DNA of 64,000 nt from Fimenecus sp045545735 (GCA_045545735.1 JAZQBM010000010.1:174554-238553), one strand, 5' to 3'. Positions 17,929 through 26,725 are shown, numbered from the stretch's first letter. The notes: generated by a model not told the origin, from the letters alone. A program made the numbers and translations.

Positions 17929-18789
17929 TTAACCTTCTAAATAATAAGTATAAATCAAACCATTTTCAGTTGGCTTGGAATAAAAATTCTTTCTTTCGCC
18001 AATTTTCTTAAATCCACATTTTTCATATAGTTTTATTGCATTTTCGTTACTTTCACGAACTTCAAGAGTTACGAAAAGTGCTTTTTCAAGTTCGCTTTGT
18101 TTAAGAAGATGATTTACAAGCATTTTGCCGTAGCCTTTACCGCGTGCGTTTTCATTCACCGCCACATTTGTGATATAAACTTCACCACAAATATTGTTAG
18201 CACCAATATAGCCAAGCAATTTTTTATTGTCACGAATCACGTAAAATCTTGCAGTTTCATTAGTGAGTTCATCTTTTAATGAAGCTTCACTCCAAGGTTC
18301 TGAAAAGCACTCTTTTTCAAGTTCTGCGATTTCACAAACATCGCTTTCAGTCATTTCACGAATAAGTGTTGTATTCTGTATTCTTTCAAGAATTTTGGTG
18401 AACTGATTTTCAAGTTGTTTCGCACATTCTTCGTAAACTTCAATAGGTCTGCCGAATGGGTCCGCAATATTCAAAACTACGATTTTTTCTTCATCACAAT
18501 GGCGGGACAAAACTGATTTATGCGACTCACTCATACAGAAAAACAAATCCGTTGTAAGCAAGTGTTCGGGGTTAATATTTCTTGCTCTGTGGTCAGAAAT
18601 ATCAACTCCACGGCTCCCTGCAACAAGAATTGAGTTGATGCTTACAGCATCCCCGGGAAATGCACCAACACCGGCACTACCTACTTCAATATCAGTTATT
18701 TTGTTGTCATTAAGATATTTTTTGAAAAGTCCTTCTGCTAAAGGACTTCTGCAAGTGTTACCACTGCAAACAAACATTATTTTTTTCAT
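17929..18789 (-). CDS. Fusion: low-molecular-weight (arginine-type) protein phosphatase + RimI-like N-acetyltransferase
   Basis: 286 residues in one uninterrupted frame. Residues 1-140 are a low-molecular-weight phosphatase with the C-x5-R loop CSGNTCRS (Cys8, Arg14) and the ADPFG acid loop. Threonine at the loop position (NTCR) is the feature that marks protein-arginine phosphatases such as B. subtilis YwlE rather than tyrosine phosphatases. Residues 141-286 are a GNAT domain of the RimI type (RGKGYGKMLV coenzyme A loop, LEVRESNENAIKLYEKCGF, Tyr near the end), which acetylates the N-terminus of ribosomal protein S18. It sits directly upstream of tsaD, where rimI usually lies alone. The fusion is unusual to me. 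Confidence 0.88.
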   Translation of the reverse strand: MKKIMFVCSGNTCRSPLAEGLFKKYLNDNKITDIEVGSAGVGAFPGDAVSINSILVAGSRGVDISDHRARNINPEHLLTTDLFFCMSESHKSVLSRHCDEEKIVVLNIADPFGRPIEVYEECAKQLENQFTKILERIQNTTLIREMTESDVCEIAELEKECFSEPWSEASLKDELTNETARFYVIRDNKKLLGYIGANNICGEVYITNVAVNENARGKGYGKMLVNHLLKQSELEKALFVTLEVRESNENAIKLYEKCGFKKIGERKNFYSKPTENGLIYTYYLEG

Positions 18790-18859
18790 TGTCTAAAATC
18801 TTTTCCTTATATAATTTGAAATAAAATTTTTCACAGTGCTGTGGGCAATTTTATTCAAA

Positions 18860-21445
18860 TTAGTCCTTAGCATCATACCAAGTTTTACCTGTGTTTACAT
18901 CTGCACGCAAACGCACTTTCATCTGACAAGCGTTTTCCATTTCTTCGCCTAGAATTTTTGATGCTTTTTCGATTTCGTTTTCAGGTGCTTCTACAATCAA
19001 TTCGTCGTGTACTTGTAAAATGAGTTTTGAATCCATTTTTTCGTCTTTAAGACGATTATAAACACGTACCATAGCGATTTTGATAATATCAGCAGCCGTA
19101 CCCTGAATAGGCATATTTCTCGCTACTCGCTCGCCGAATGCACGCAACATTCCGTTTGAGGAATTAAGTTCAGGCAAATATCTTCTTCTGCCCCAAAGCG
19201 TTGAAACATACCCTTTTTCTTTAGCATCTTTCGCAACTGTTTCCATATACTTGTCAACACCTGCATAATGACGAAGATAGCCCTTGATATAGTCATCTGC
19301 TTCTTTGCGGGTTACTCCAATATCTTTTGCAAGTGAAAACGCACCGATACCGTAAACAATACCGAAATTTACCGCTTTTGCACGGCTACGCATTAAAGGT
19401 GTAACGAGTTCTAACGGCATATTGAATACTTGTGATGCAGTAACCGTATGAATATCGACCTCGTCATTAAATGCTTTAATCATTTCTTCATCGTCTGCAA
19501 TATGACTGAGTACGCGAAGTTCAATTTGTGAATAGTCAGCATCAGCTAAAAGACAACCATCTTTTGCAACGAAAAATCTTCGCATTTCGCGACCGATTTC
19601 CTTGCGAACAGGAATATTCTGCAAATTCGGTTCAGTTGATGAAATGCGTCCTGTTCGTGTTTCTGTTTGAATAAATGAAGAATGTATTCTGCCGTCTTCA
19701 CCGATTACCTTTAAAAGTCCCTCACAATATGTTGAATAGAGTTTTGAAAGAGTTCTGTACCAAAGAATTTTATCTATAATCGGATTTTCATTTTGCAGAC
19801 TTTCAAGCACATCGGCATTCGTTGAGTAACCGCTCTTTGTCTTTTTCTTTGCAGGAAGTCCTAACTTCTCAAACAAAATTACGCCCAATTGTTTTGGTGA
19901 ATTTATGTTAAACTCTTCACCAGCAAGTTCATAAATTTCACTTTGAATTTGATGAAGTTCTCCGCTGATTTTCTGTGTAAAATCTGCAATGCCTTTACGG
20001 TCAACCATAAAGCCTAAATGTTCCATTGATGCCAACACTTCTGCAAGTGGCATTTCAACATTATAAAGCAAGTATTCTTGTTCATTCGCTTCAATTTCAG
20101 TTGTAAGTCTGGTACTTACAGACTTCATTACTGCACATTCAGTTGCAAGAGGTAAATCAGATTTCACCTTTGGAATTGGTGCTTTGTATTCCTCGCAAAG
20201 TCGCAACGGATTATAGCCATTTGCTGACGGATTGAGAATATACCCCGCAAGAGATGTGTCAAGTTTCATTCCCTTGATTTCAATTTTATTAAGGAATGCA
20301 AAACGATACAAAAGTTTAGAGTTATCAGTATATTTATTGATGTTTTCGTCTTCTAAAACTTCTTTTACAAATTCAAAATAGCCAAAGTGCATTGGTTCAA
20401 GGTGATAAACTGTATTATCACAAAGAAAACAGAATTGAGGGTTGTCCAAATCTTTGTAATCAACTGTAAAATACGCACTTTTTTCTGCTTTAATTTTGGT
20501 TAAAAGTTCATTTATATCAAAATCTGCAGTAAATTCCAGTTCCTTGATTTTTTCTTCTTTCTTTTCTGCTACTGTTGGTGCTGAAAAATTAAGTTTTTCA
20601 ATAATTTTGAACATTTCAAGGTCAGCAAGCATTTCCCTTGCTTTCTGTTCATCAGCATTTTGAGGAACTAAATCCCTCAAATCGCACTCTATTGGCACAT
20701 TATTGATAATCGTGCCGAGAGTATAGCTTAAAAATGCCTTTTCTTTGTCATTTTGGAGTTTATTTTTAAGATTTTCTTTGATTTCAAGAGTATCAATATT
20801 CTCATAAATATTCTTGATTGAACCAAATTTTTGAATTAAATCCCCTGCCGTTTTCTGACCTACACCTGCAACACCGGGGATGCAGTCAGAAGAGTCGCCT
20901 TGAAGTGCTTTAATATCAATCATTTGCAATGGAGTAACACCGTATTCTTCCTTAATTCTTTCAGGAGTGTAGATTTCAGTTGTAGTCGTGCCCATTTTTG
21001 TATGAGGGAGTAAAACTGTAACATTTTCGCGTACAAGTTGGAATGAGTCGCGGTCGCCTGTAGCGATATAACATTCGTCACCGTTTTTACACATTTCGGC
21101 TACTGTACCGAGAATATCATCTGCCTCATAGCCCTCTAAAGATATAATCTTATAGCCCAAAGCAACAAGAAGTTCTTTAAGTACAGGTAACTGCTGAGCG
21201 AGTTCAGGTGGCATACCATGACGATTTGCTTTGTAGCCATCATACATTTTATGACGGAACGTTGGTGCTTTAAGGTCAAATGCGATTGCAACACCATCAG
21301 GTTTTACCTCATCACGAAGTTTCATAAGTATTGTAAGAAATCCGTAAATACCATTTGTAAATCTGCCGTCTTTCGTTGATAATGCACGGATTCCGTAAAA
21401 TGCACGATTTAATATACTGTTACCGTCAATTGCTAAAATTTTCAT
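18860..21445 (-). CDS. polA: DNA polymerase I
   Basis: 861 residues. The N-terminal 5'-3' exonuclease is intact (DGNSILNRAFYG, YEADDILGTVA, GDRDSFQLV, PGVAGVGQKTA). The middle 3'-5' exonuclease-like region has lost its catalytic DxE (FTVDYKDLDNP), as in other Firmicute polymerases. The C-terminal family A polymerase has DADYSQIELRVLSHI, RSRAKAVNFGIVYGIG and LQVHDELIVE. It processes Okazaki fragments and repairs gaps. It is the first gene of the minus-strand run polA, phosphatase-rimI, tsaD. Confidence 0.97.
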   Translation of the reverse strand: MKILAIDGNSILNRAFYGIRALSTKDGRFTNGIYGFLTILMKLRDEVKPDGVAIAFDLKAPTFRHKMYDGYKANRHGMPPELAQQLPVLKELLVALGYKIISLEGYEADDILGTVAEMCKNGDECYIATGDRDSFQLVRENVTVLLPHTKMGTTTTEIYTPERIKEEYGVTPLQMIDIKALQGDSSDCIPGVAGVGQKTAGDLIQKFGSIKNIYENIDTLEIKENLKNKLQNDKEKAFLSYTLGTIINNVPIECDLRDLVPQNADEQKAREMLADLEMFKIIEKLNFSAPTVAEKKEEKIKELEFTADFDINELLTKIKAEKSAYFTVDYKDLDNPQFCFLCDNTVYHLEPMHFGYFEFVKEVLEDENINKYTDNSKLLYRFAFLNKIEIKGMKLDTSLAGYILNPSANGYNPLRLCEEYKAPIPKVKSDLPLATECAVMKSVSTRLTTEIEANEQEYLLYNVEMPLAEVLASMEHLGFMVDRKGIADFTQKISGELHQIQSEIYELAGEEFNINSPKQLGVILFEKLGLPAKKKTKSGYSTNADVLESLQNENPIIDKILWYRTLSKLYSTYCEGLLKVIGEDGRIHSSFIQTETRTGRISSTEPNLQNIPVRKEIGREMRRFFVAKDGCLLADADYSQIELRVLSHIADDEEMIKAFNDEVDIHTVTASQVFNMPLELVTPLMRSRAKAVNFGIVYGIGAFSLAKDIGVTRKEADDYIKGYLRHYAGVDKYMETVAKDAKEKGYVSTLWGRRRYLPELNSSNGMLRAFGERVARNMPIQGTAADIIKIAMVRVYNRLKDEKMDSKLILQVHDELIVEAPENEIEKASKILGEEMENACQMKVRLRADVNTGKTWYDAKD

Positions 21446-21525
21446 AACGCAACTCCAAAATTATAGTTATAAGTAGTATAACATATTTTAGTAATAAATA
21501 CCATATTAAAACAGAAAAATAATTG

Positions 21526-21554
21526 TTGACATTTGTATTATTGAGTGATAAAAT
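21526..21554 (+). promoter_or_regulatory. Sigma-A promoter for the T-box/trpB unit
   Basis: TTGACA, a 17-base spacer and TAAAAT, about 20 bases before the T-box leader begins. Confidence 0.85.
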
Positions 21555-21574
21555 TCTTGTAAGTTAATATTTAA

Positions 21575-21838
21575 CCAAAAAAACCGATGATAAAGAGTAG
21601 TAGTTGATTTTTACTTATTCAAAGAGAGCCGTTGGCGATGGGAATACGGTAATAAGAATTTCAATGAATGGACTTTTGAGGGCAAATCGAAAGCAAAAGT
21701 TAGTAGATAAGACGGAGGGCAACCGTTACAGTGCTGAGTGTATGTTCGTACACAGTGAGTGCGTAGTTTTACTGCGAATTTGGGTGGTACCGCAGATTTT
21801 TTAGTCTGTCCCATAATGTTGGGATAGGCTTTTATTTT
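21575..21838 (+). promoter_or_regulatory. T-box riboswitch, tryptophan-type
   Basis: The leader starts with ACCGATGATAAAGAGTAG and AGAGAGCCG (stem I landmarks) and ends with the T-box core GGGTGGTACCGCAG. A terminator follows (AGTCTGTCCCA and TGGGATAGGCT arms, then TTTATTTTTT). The specifier codon is most likely UGG at 21669-21671 in GAATGGACTTTT. Uncharged tRNA-Trp should stabilise the antiterminator and let transcription proceed into trpB. Confidence 0.93.
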
Positions 21839-21853
21839 TTGTAGGTGGATTTT

Positions 21854-21892
21854 ATGATTTTATTAACAAAACGATGGCGATGGCATAATTAA
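21854..21892 (+). CDS. Putative Trp-containing leader peptide of trpB
   Basis: Twelve codons, MILLTKRWRWHN, with AGGTGG five bases before the ATG, lying between the T-box terminator and trpB. The two tryptophans in positions 8 and 10 are what a tryptophan attenuation peptide should contain; Trp codons are rare by chance. Established parallel: the B. subtilis anti-TRAP operon combines a T-box with a Trp-rich leader peptide (rtpLP). Ribosome stalling here would act as a second check on trpB expression. I found no clear anti-Shine-Dalgarno helix in the 44 bases that follow. Confidence 0.65.
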   Translation: MILLTKRWRWHN

Positions 21893-21936
21893 AGTTTGAC
21901 AAAAGACAAAATATACTAATTTTAGGAGATATAATT

Positions 21937-23157
21937 ATGATTTTAAACAATGTTGATTTTGATACTTATTTTAACAACTACCCTGACAAAAACGGTTATT
22001 TCGGCAAATACGGTGGAGTTTATATTGACGACAAATTAAAGAACGCTATGCAGGAGATTACCGAAGCATATTTCTCAATTTGTCAGTCAAGAAAGTTTAT
22101 TGCAGAACTTCGCAGAATCCGTAAGGAATTCCAAGGCAGACCTACTCCCGTTACACATCTCGAAAGACTTTCAGATGCTCTTGGCGGAAAAGTGCAGCTT
22201 TATGCAAAACGTGAAGACTTAAACCATTCAGGTGCTCATAAGCTTAATCACTGTATGGGTGAAGCACTTCTTGCAAAATATATGGGTAAGAAAAAGATTA
22301 TTGCTGAAACCGGTGCAGGTCAGCACGGTGTAGCCCTTGCAACTGCAGCAGCATACTTTGGTCTTGAATGTGACATTTATATGGGCTCAGTTGACATTAA
22401 AAAGCAAGCTCCAAACGTTGCAAGAATGAAGATTTTAGGTGCAAATGTTGTTGAAGTTACTCACGGTTTACAGACTCTTAAAGAGGCAGTAGACGCAGCA
22501 TTTGACGCATACAGTAAAGAATATAAAGATTGTATTTATTGTATCGGTTCAGTTTTAGGTCCTCACCCATTTCCAATGATGGTACGTGATTTTCAGAGTG
22601 TTGTTGGCATTGAGGCAAGAGAACAGTTTATTGAAATGACAGGTCATCTCCCCAACGCTATTGTTGCTTGTGTTGGCGGTGGTTCAAATGCGGCAGGTCT
22701 TTTTGCAGGATTCCTTAATGACCCTGTTGACATTTACGGTATTGAACCACTTGGCCGTGGTCCAAAAATGGGTGACCACGCCGCAAGTCTTAAATACGGA
22801 ACTGAAGGTGTAATGCATGGATTTAACAGCATTATGCTTAAAGATGAAAACGGCGAGCCTGCTCCAGTTTATTCAGTTGCAAGTGGTCTTGACTACCCAT
22901 CATCAGGTCCTGAACACGCTTTCTTACAAGAAATCGGCAGAGTTAAATACGACGTAATTGATGACGAAGAAACAATTGATGCATTCTTCAAGCTTTCCCG
23001 TATGGAAGGCATTATTCCTGCTATCGAAAGCTCACACGCTGTTGCATTCGGCATGAAACTTGCACAGCAGATGGAACACGGTTCAATCCTTATCAACCTT
23101 TCAGGTCGTGGCGACAAAGATATGGACTATGTAATCGAAAATTACGGAATAAGATAA
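21937..23157 (+). CDS. trpB: Tryptophan synthase beta chain
   Basis: 406 residues. It condenses indole with serine to tryptophan using pyridoxal phosphate. The cofactor lysine lies in HSGAHKLNH, with GAGQHGVA, VGGGSNAAG (phosphate pocket), YGIEPLGRG and GRGDKDMDY further on. This is the ordinary TrpB1 class. The start follows AGGAGATATAATT. No trpA or other trp gene is adjacent; a terminator follows immediately, so the gene stands alone under T-box plus leader-peptide control. Confidence 0.96.
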   Translation: MILNNVDFDTYFNNYPDKNGYFGKYGGVYIDDKLKNAMQEITEAYFSICQSRKFIAELRRIRKEFQGRPTPVTHLERLSDALGGKVQLYAKREDLNHSGAHKLNHCMGEALLAKYMGKKKIIAETGAGQHGVALATAAAYFGLECDIYMGSVDIKKQAPNVARMKILGANVVEVTHGLQTLKEAVDAAFDAYSKEYKDCIYCIGSVLGPHPFPMMVRDFQSVVGIEAREQFIEMTGHLPNAIVACVGGGSNAAGLFAGFLNDPVDIYGIEPLGRGPKMGDHAASLKYGTEGVMHGFNSIMLKDENGEPAPVYSVASGLDYPSSGPEHAFLQEIGRVKYDVIDDEETIDAFFKLSRMEGIIPAIESSHAVAFGMKLAQQMEHGSILINLSGRGDKDMDYVIENYGIR

Positions 23158-23169
23158 AATACAAAGATT

Positions 23170-23199
23170 AAGCACCAACCATCACGGTTGGTGCTTTTT
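23170..23199. terminator. Terminator between convergent trpB and the acyltransferase gene
   Basis: AGCACCAACC and GGTTGGTGCT form a ten-pair stem with a five-base loop, followed by TTTTTA on the plus strand. A-rich flanks may let it work both ways. Confidence 0.9.
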
Positions 23200-23204
23200 A
23201 CTTT

Positions 23205-24224
23205 TTATTCTCCAATAACGACTCCTAATCGCAATTTACGAATAAGTTCTGTTATCAATATTGAAGCGATAATAGACACAATAACTACGCCAATAGTAAG
23301 TAAATATGGACTTATGTTATACTCACCCAAAAAATAAAACAGCGTATAAATCATCATTGGGTGAAATAAATAAATCCCAAATGAATTCTTTTTTAGCATT
23401 TTGTACCATAATTTATTTGTAAAGCTATCGTTCCAATTTACTACGCAAAATGAAATTCCCATAGTCATCAGAATACCTACAAACGAATATAATTTTTCAG
23501 TTATGCCATTTGTATTGAGCCAGAAAACCGATACAAAGGCAACCGGCAATATCAAGTACACAAAATACAACTTCTGTGATATTTTTTCAAATAGCTCAAA
23601 TTCATACTTGAAAACAACACCTGAAAAGAAATAAATCAGATAAACAAAAGTAGTTTTAAATTGTAATATTTCGGGAATAAAATTCACTTTCCACGCAACC
23701 AAATACAACGCAACAGATAATGACAACACTGCCAGTCGGCAAATTCTTGATTTAACCAATAATGGTCTTAATAACATTGCAAGAATAAAAATCCAAAAAA
23801 GAGAAAGCAAGTACCAAAGGTGTCTTGAATCCAACGATAAAAGAATTCCCTTCATACAATATTCAAGAAAATTCCATTCTGAAAGGTTTAACATCGTCAT
23901 TACAGGTACAACAACAAACAATCCAACAAATACATATGGTACAAGTAAGCGTCTAGCCTTGTTTCTAACAAAATCTAATTTGTTTTTGTACTTTCCTTTG
24001 TTAATACAATATCCATATATACATCCCGAAAGGAAAATAAATAACGGCATATGAAATGCATATATGTACTCAGTGACATTTGCTAATAACTCCGACTGAT
24101 TTAATGGTGTTATCACTCCACGAGATGTATACATTCGCGTAGCGTGTGCTATAACTACCAGTAAAACAGCAACATTCTTGGCAAAATCATAAATTAAGGT
24201 TTCACTGTTTTTCTTAATTTCCAT
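23205..24224 (-). CDS. Acyltransferase family 3 membrane protein
   Basis: 339 residues with about ten hydrophobic segments. The pattern DFAKNVAVLLVVIAHATRMY near the N-terminus (a conserved His in the first helix) and FHMPLFIFLSGCIYGY are typical of the acyltransferase 3 family, which adds acyl groups to sugars of cell wall, exopolysaccharide or lipids. The specific acceptor is unknown, and no glycan cluster surrounds it. ATG at 24224 is preferred over GTG at 24233 because GGTGAT lies six bases before it. No gene is visible upstream to 24348. Confidence 0.8.
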   Translation of the reverse strand: MEIKKNSETLIYDFAKNVAVLLVVIAHATRMYTSRGVITPLNQSELLANVTEYIYAFHMPLFIFLSGCIYGYCINKGKYKNKLDFVRNKARRLLVPYVFVGLFVVVPVMTMLNLSEWNFLEYCMKGILLSLDSRHLWYLLSLFWIFILAMLLRPLLVKSRICRLAVLSLSVALYLVAWKVNFIPEILQFKTTFVYLIYFFSGVVFKYEFELFEKISQKLYFVYLILPVAFVSVFWLNTNGITEKLYSFVGILMTMGISFCVVNWNDSFTNKLWYKMLKKNSFGIYLFHPMMIYTLFYFLGEYNISPYLLTIGVVIVSIIASILITELIRKLRLGVVIGE

Positions 24225-24368
24225 TAAAATCACCGCACAACTAAATTTATAACCGAATTATATCACAGTTACTTGCAAATTGAAAGTATAAAATCATTTC
24301 TATTTTTTACAAACCACTTGATTTATAAAATAAAACATATTATAATATTTGAGCGTTAAACATTACAC

Positions 24369-24395
24369 TTATCGAGATGTGGCTCAGTTTGGTAG
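24369..24395 (+). repeat. 27-bp copy of the 5' part of the adjacent tRNA-Pro gene
   Basis: Bases 24369-24395 are identical to 24563-24589, covering a few bases of flank, the acceptor 5' strand and most of the D-arm of the tRNA-Pro. The copy then stops matching, so it is a fragment and not a working tRNA. It is 194 bases upstream of the intact gene. Confidence 0.8.
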
Positions 24396-24566
24396 TATTG
24401 AGCACGACCGCTGCCTGTGGCAGAAAAAGGGAGTGCGAAATGGGGCAAAACAAGGAGTTATGCGAAGTGGCAACGAGCAGAACGACTATGTTTTAACCGT
24501 AAGCCACGTAGTGGTGCGATTTGATATAACGCCACTAATTGTTCCAAGAAAATTTAACAAAATTAT

Positions 24567-24643
24567 CGAGATGTGGCTCAGTTTGGTAGAGCGCCACGTT
24601 CGGGACGTGGAAGTCGCAAGTTCGAATCTTGTCATCTCGACCA
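24567..24643 (+). tRNA. tRNA-Pro(CGG)
   Basis: The acceptor stem CGAGATG/CATCTCG has seven perfect pairs, the D-arm is GCTC/GAGC, the anticodon arm CCACG-TTCGGGA-CGTGG gives anticodon CGG, the T-arm is GCAAG-TTCGAAT-CTTGT, and CCA is encoded. 77 bases. Confidence 0.96.
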
Positions 24644-24648
24644 ATGAA

Positions 24649-24685
24649 AATCCCGACTGCAATTGTGTAGTCGGGACTTTATTTT
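24649..24685 (+). terminator. Terminator after tRNA-Pro
   Basis: TCCCGACT and AGTCGGGA pair around a ten-base loop, then CTTTATTTT. It ends only 14 bases before the MATE start codon, so readthrough or a promoter inside the region must supply MATE transcription. Confidence 0.85.
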
Positions 24686-24698
24686 ACAAGGTGAAATT

Positions 24699-26054
24699 AT
24701 GAGCAGACGAAGTATTGATATGGTCAACGGACCGATTTTTAAAAATATTATATCTTACACAATTCCAATTATTTTTACAGGTATTTTGCAGTTGCTTTTT
24801 AATGCGGCTGATTTAATTGTTGTAGGTCAGTTCTGTGGCAGTATTTCAGTTGCAGCAGTTGGTGCTACGGGTTCAATTACAAATCTCATTGTAAATCTTT
24901 TTGTAGGACTTTCGGTTGGTACGGGTGTCGCTGTTGCACAGGCTCTCGGTGCTAATGACGGCAGAAAAGCCCACCGTGCAGTTCACACCGCAATCCCCAC
25001 AGCACTCGTAGGTGGTGCAATACTTACAGTTATAGGTCTTGCTTTTTCAAAAACATTCTTAACATGGATGGACACCCCTGCTGACGTGCTTCCCCTTTCT
25101 GCAACATATATGAAGATTTATTTCGGCGGAATTATCTTTATGATGATTTACAACTTCTGTGCATCAATTCTTCGTGCTACGGGTGACACAAAATCGCCAC
25201 TAATCTTCTTGACTATCGCAGGCATTATCAACGTTATGCTTAATTTGATTTTTGTTGTATTTTTTGATTTAAATGTTGCAGGCGTAGCATTGGCAACTAC
25301 AATTTCACAAGGAATTTCTGCAACTCTTGTAGTTCTTGCCCTTGTTAAACGAAGTGATGCTTGTCAACTTCATTTTTCACAATTAAAATTTTATAAGGAT
25401 GAGTTTTTACAGATTTTAAAAATTGGCTTACCTGCAGGTATTCAAGGCTCACTTTTCTCAATTTCTAATGTTATTATTCAATCCTCAATCAACTCTTTCG
25501 GTTCGGCGGTTATGTCGGGTAATGCGGCGGCATTGAATATTGAAGGCTTTATGTATATAGTTCTTAATGCGTTCCATCAGACAACACTCAACTTTACAGG
25601 GCAGAATGTTGGTGCAAACAATTACCGTAGAGCAAAAAAAGTGTTTATTATCTGCCTTGTTTGTGTACTTGTAATTGGTCTTACTCTTTCGCTTACAATG
25701 TATATGCTAGGTCCAAAACTTCTGTCAATTTATATTACTGACTCAACAGAAGCAATAGAGTGGGGACTTGTTCGAATGAGCTGTTTGTTCATTCCGTATT
25801 GTCTTTTAGGACTTATGGATGTTTCCGGTGGCGGACTTCGCGGAATGGGTGTATCAGTTGCCCCAATGCTTATTTCAGTCATTGGCGTTTGCGGTTTCAG
25901 AATCGGATGGATTTACACAATATTCCAAATTCCCCAGTTCCATACACTTGAATGGTTATATCATTCTTATACAATCTCTTGGGGAATCACATTCGTTGCA
26001 CAGACTATTGCATATTTTATAACTTACAATAAGAAAAAGAAACAAGTTAAATAA
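24699..26054 (+). CDS. MATE family multidrug/cation exporter
   Basis: 451 residues with twelve hydrophobic segments in two similar halves. The N-terminal MVNGPIFKNIISYTIPIIF and FNAADLIVVGQFCG segments are typical of Firmicute MATE proteins, which expel drugs or metabolites in exchange for Na+ or H+. The matching second-half segment ALNIEGFMYIVLNAFHQ-TTLNFTGQNVGA is present. ATG at 24699 is backed by AAGGTGAAATT. No neighbouring regulator gene is visible upstream. Confidence 0.92.
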   Translation: MSRRSIDMVNGPIFKNIISYTIPIIFTGILQLLFNAADLIVVGQFCGSISVAAVGATGSITNLIVNLFVGLSVGTGVAVAQALGANDGRKAHRAVHTAIPTALVGGAILTVIGLAFSKTFLTWMDTPADVLPLSATYMKIYFGGIIFMMIYNFCASILRATGDTKSPLIFLTIAGIINVMLNLIFVVFFDLNVAGVALATTISQGISATLVVLALVKRSDACQLHFSQLKFYKDEFLQILKIGLPAGIQGSLFSISNVIIQSSINSFGSAVMSGNAAALNIEGFMYIVLNAFHQTTLNFTGQNVGANNYRRAKKVFIICLVCVLVIGLTLSLTMYMLGPKLLSIYITDSTEAIEWGLVRMSCLFIPYCLLGLMDVSGGGLRGMGVSVAPMLISVIGVCGFRIGWIYTIFQIPQFHTLEWLYHSYTISWGITFVAQTIAYFITYNKKKKQVK

Positions 26055-26077
26055 AAAACATATCTGCAAACAAAAAC

Positions 26078-26099
26078 GGGCGGGGTCAAAACCCCGCCC
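26078..26099. repeat. GC-rich perfect hairpin after the MATE gene
   Basis: GGGCGGGGT-CAAA-ACCCCGCCC, nine perfect pairs. It may stop MATE transcription but lacks a T-run; similar GC hairpins occur at 32293-32318 and 61190-61215. Confidence 0.6.
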
Positions 26100-26264
26100 T
26101 ACTATTTTCGACAAAAAATGAGTGTTCCTTTGAAACACCCAACATATTAATAATATCAAATTAAAAAGCAAAAGTCAATAGATTTCTAATATTTTTAGTA
26201 GCATTATGCACAAAATCTACGTAATAAACAATTAAAAACTATTAACTTTATACAATTTTACATA

Positions 26265-26293
26265 TTGATTTTACTCTTTTTTCGTGTTATATT
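26265..26293 (+). promoter_or_regulatory. Promoter of the orphan RNA gene
   Basis: TTGATT, 17-base spacer, and TATATT preceded by TG (extended -10). A transcript would start near 26300. Confidence 0.7.
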
Positions 26294-26649
26294 ATAGACA
26301 CAGAAAGGAAAAGGTGATTCCAATGTACAGGTAAAAACCAAACCCAGAGTAAACCAAAAGGTTTAACAAAAAATGACAAAGGTGGTTCCAATGTACAATT
26401 GAAAACCTTAGTCAATCTTAAAGAAAAGGTTAAAAGTTAAATTTTAGAAACTACCCGAGTAATAAGATTGAACCTGAAAACGACTTTTTGAAAAATGAAT
26501 ATTCCTACACGAAAAAGTCCATCTCACTTACGAGATTTCACATAGATTTGGAAGAAAATGTTTAGGTGACAAGGAATGTAAGAGTTATCAGAAAGTCGGA
26601 GCTCAAGAAAGAGAGGTACACAAAATGAAGTTAGATATTAAGAGTGAAC

Positions 26650-26717
26650 AGAAATAACCCTCCAAGCCACGTGAAAGATGTGTAAAGAAACATCGGCTTT
26701 GAGGGTTATTTCTTTTT
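26650..26717 (+). terminator. Long terminator hairpin ending the orphan RNA
   Basis: AGAAATAACCCTC pairs with GAGGGTTATTTCT (13 pairs), continued by AAGCC/GGCTT and a small inner GATGT/ACATC helix, followed by TTTTT. Confidence 0.88.
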
Positions 26718-26725
26718 GCCCTTTT

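Noticed and set aside
18790..18859. CACAG/CTGTG terminator after polA
   Set aside because: The stem is only five pairs with a two-base loop, which cannot form a stable hairpin.
24349..24702. 117-codon frame across the tRNA-Pro region
   Set aside because: It runs through the intact tRNA and its terminator, has no ribosome binding site and no recognisable domain.
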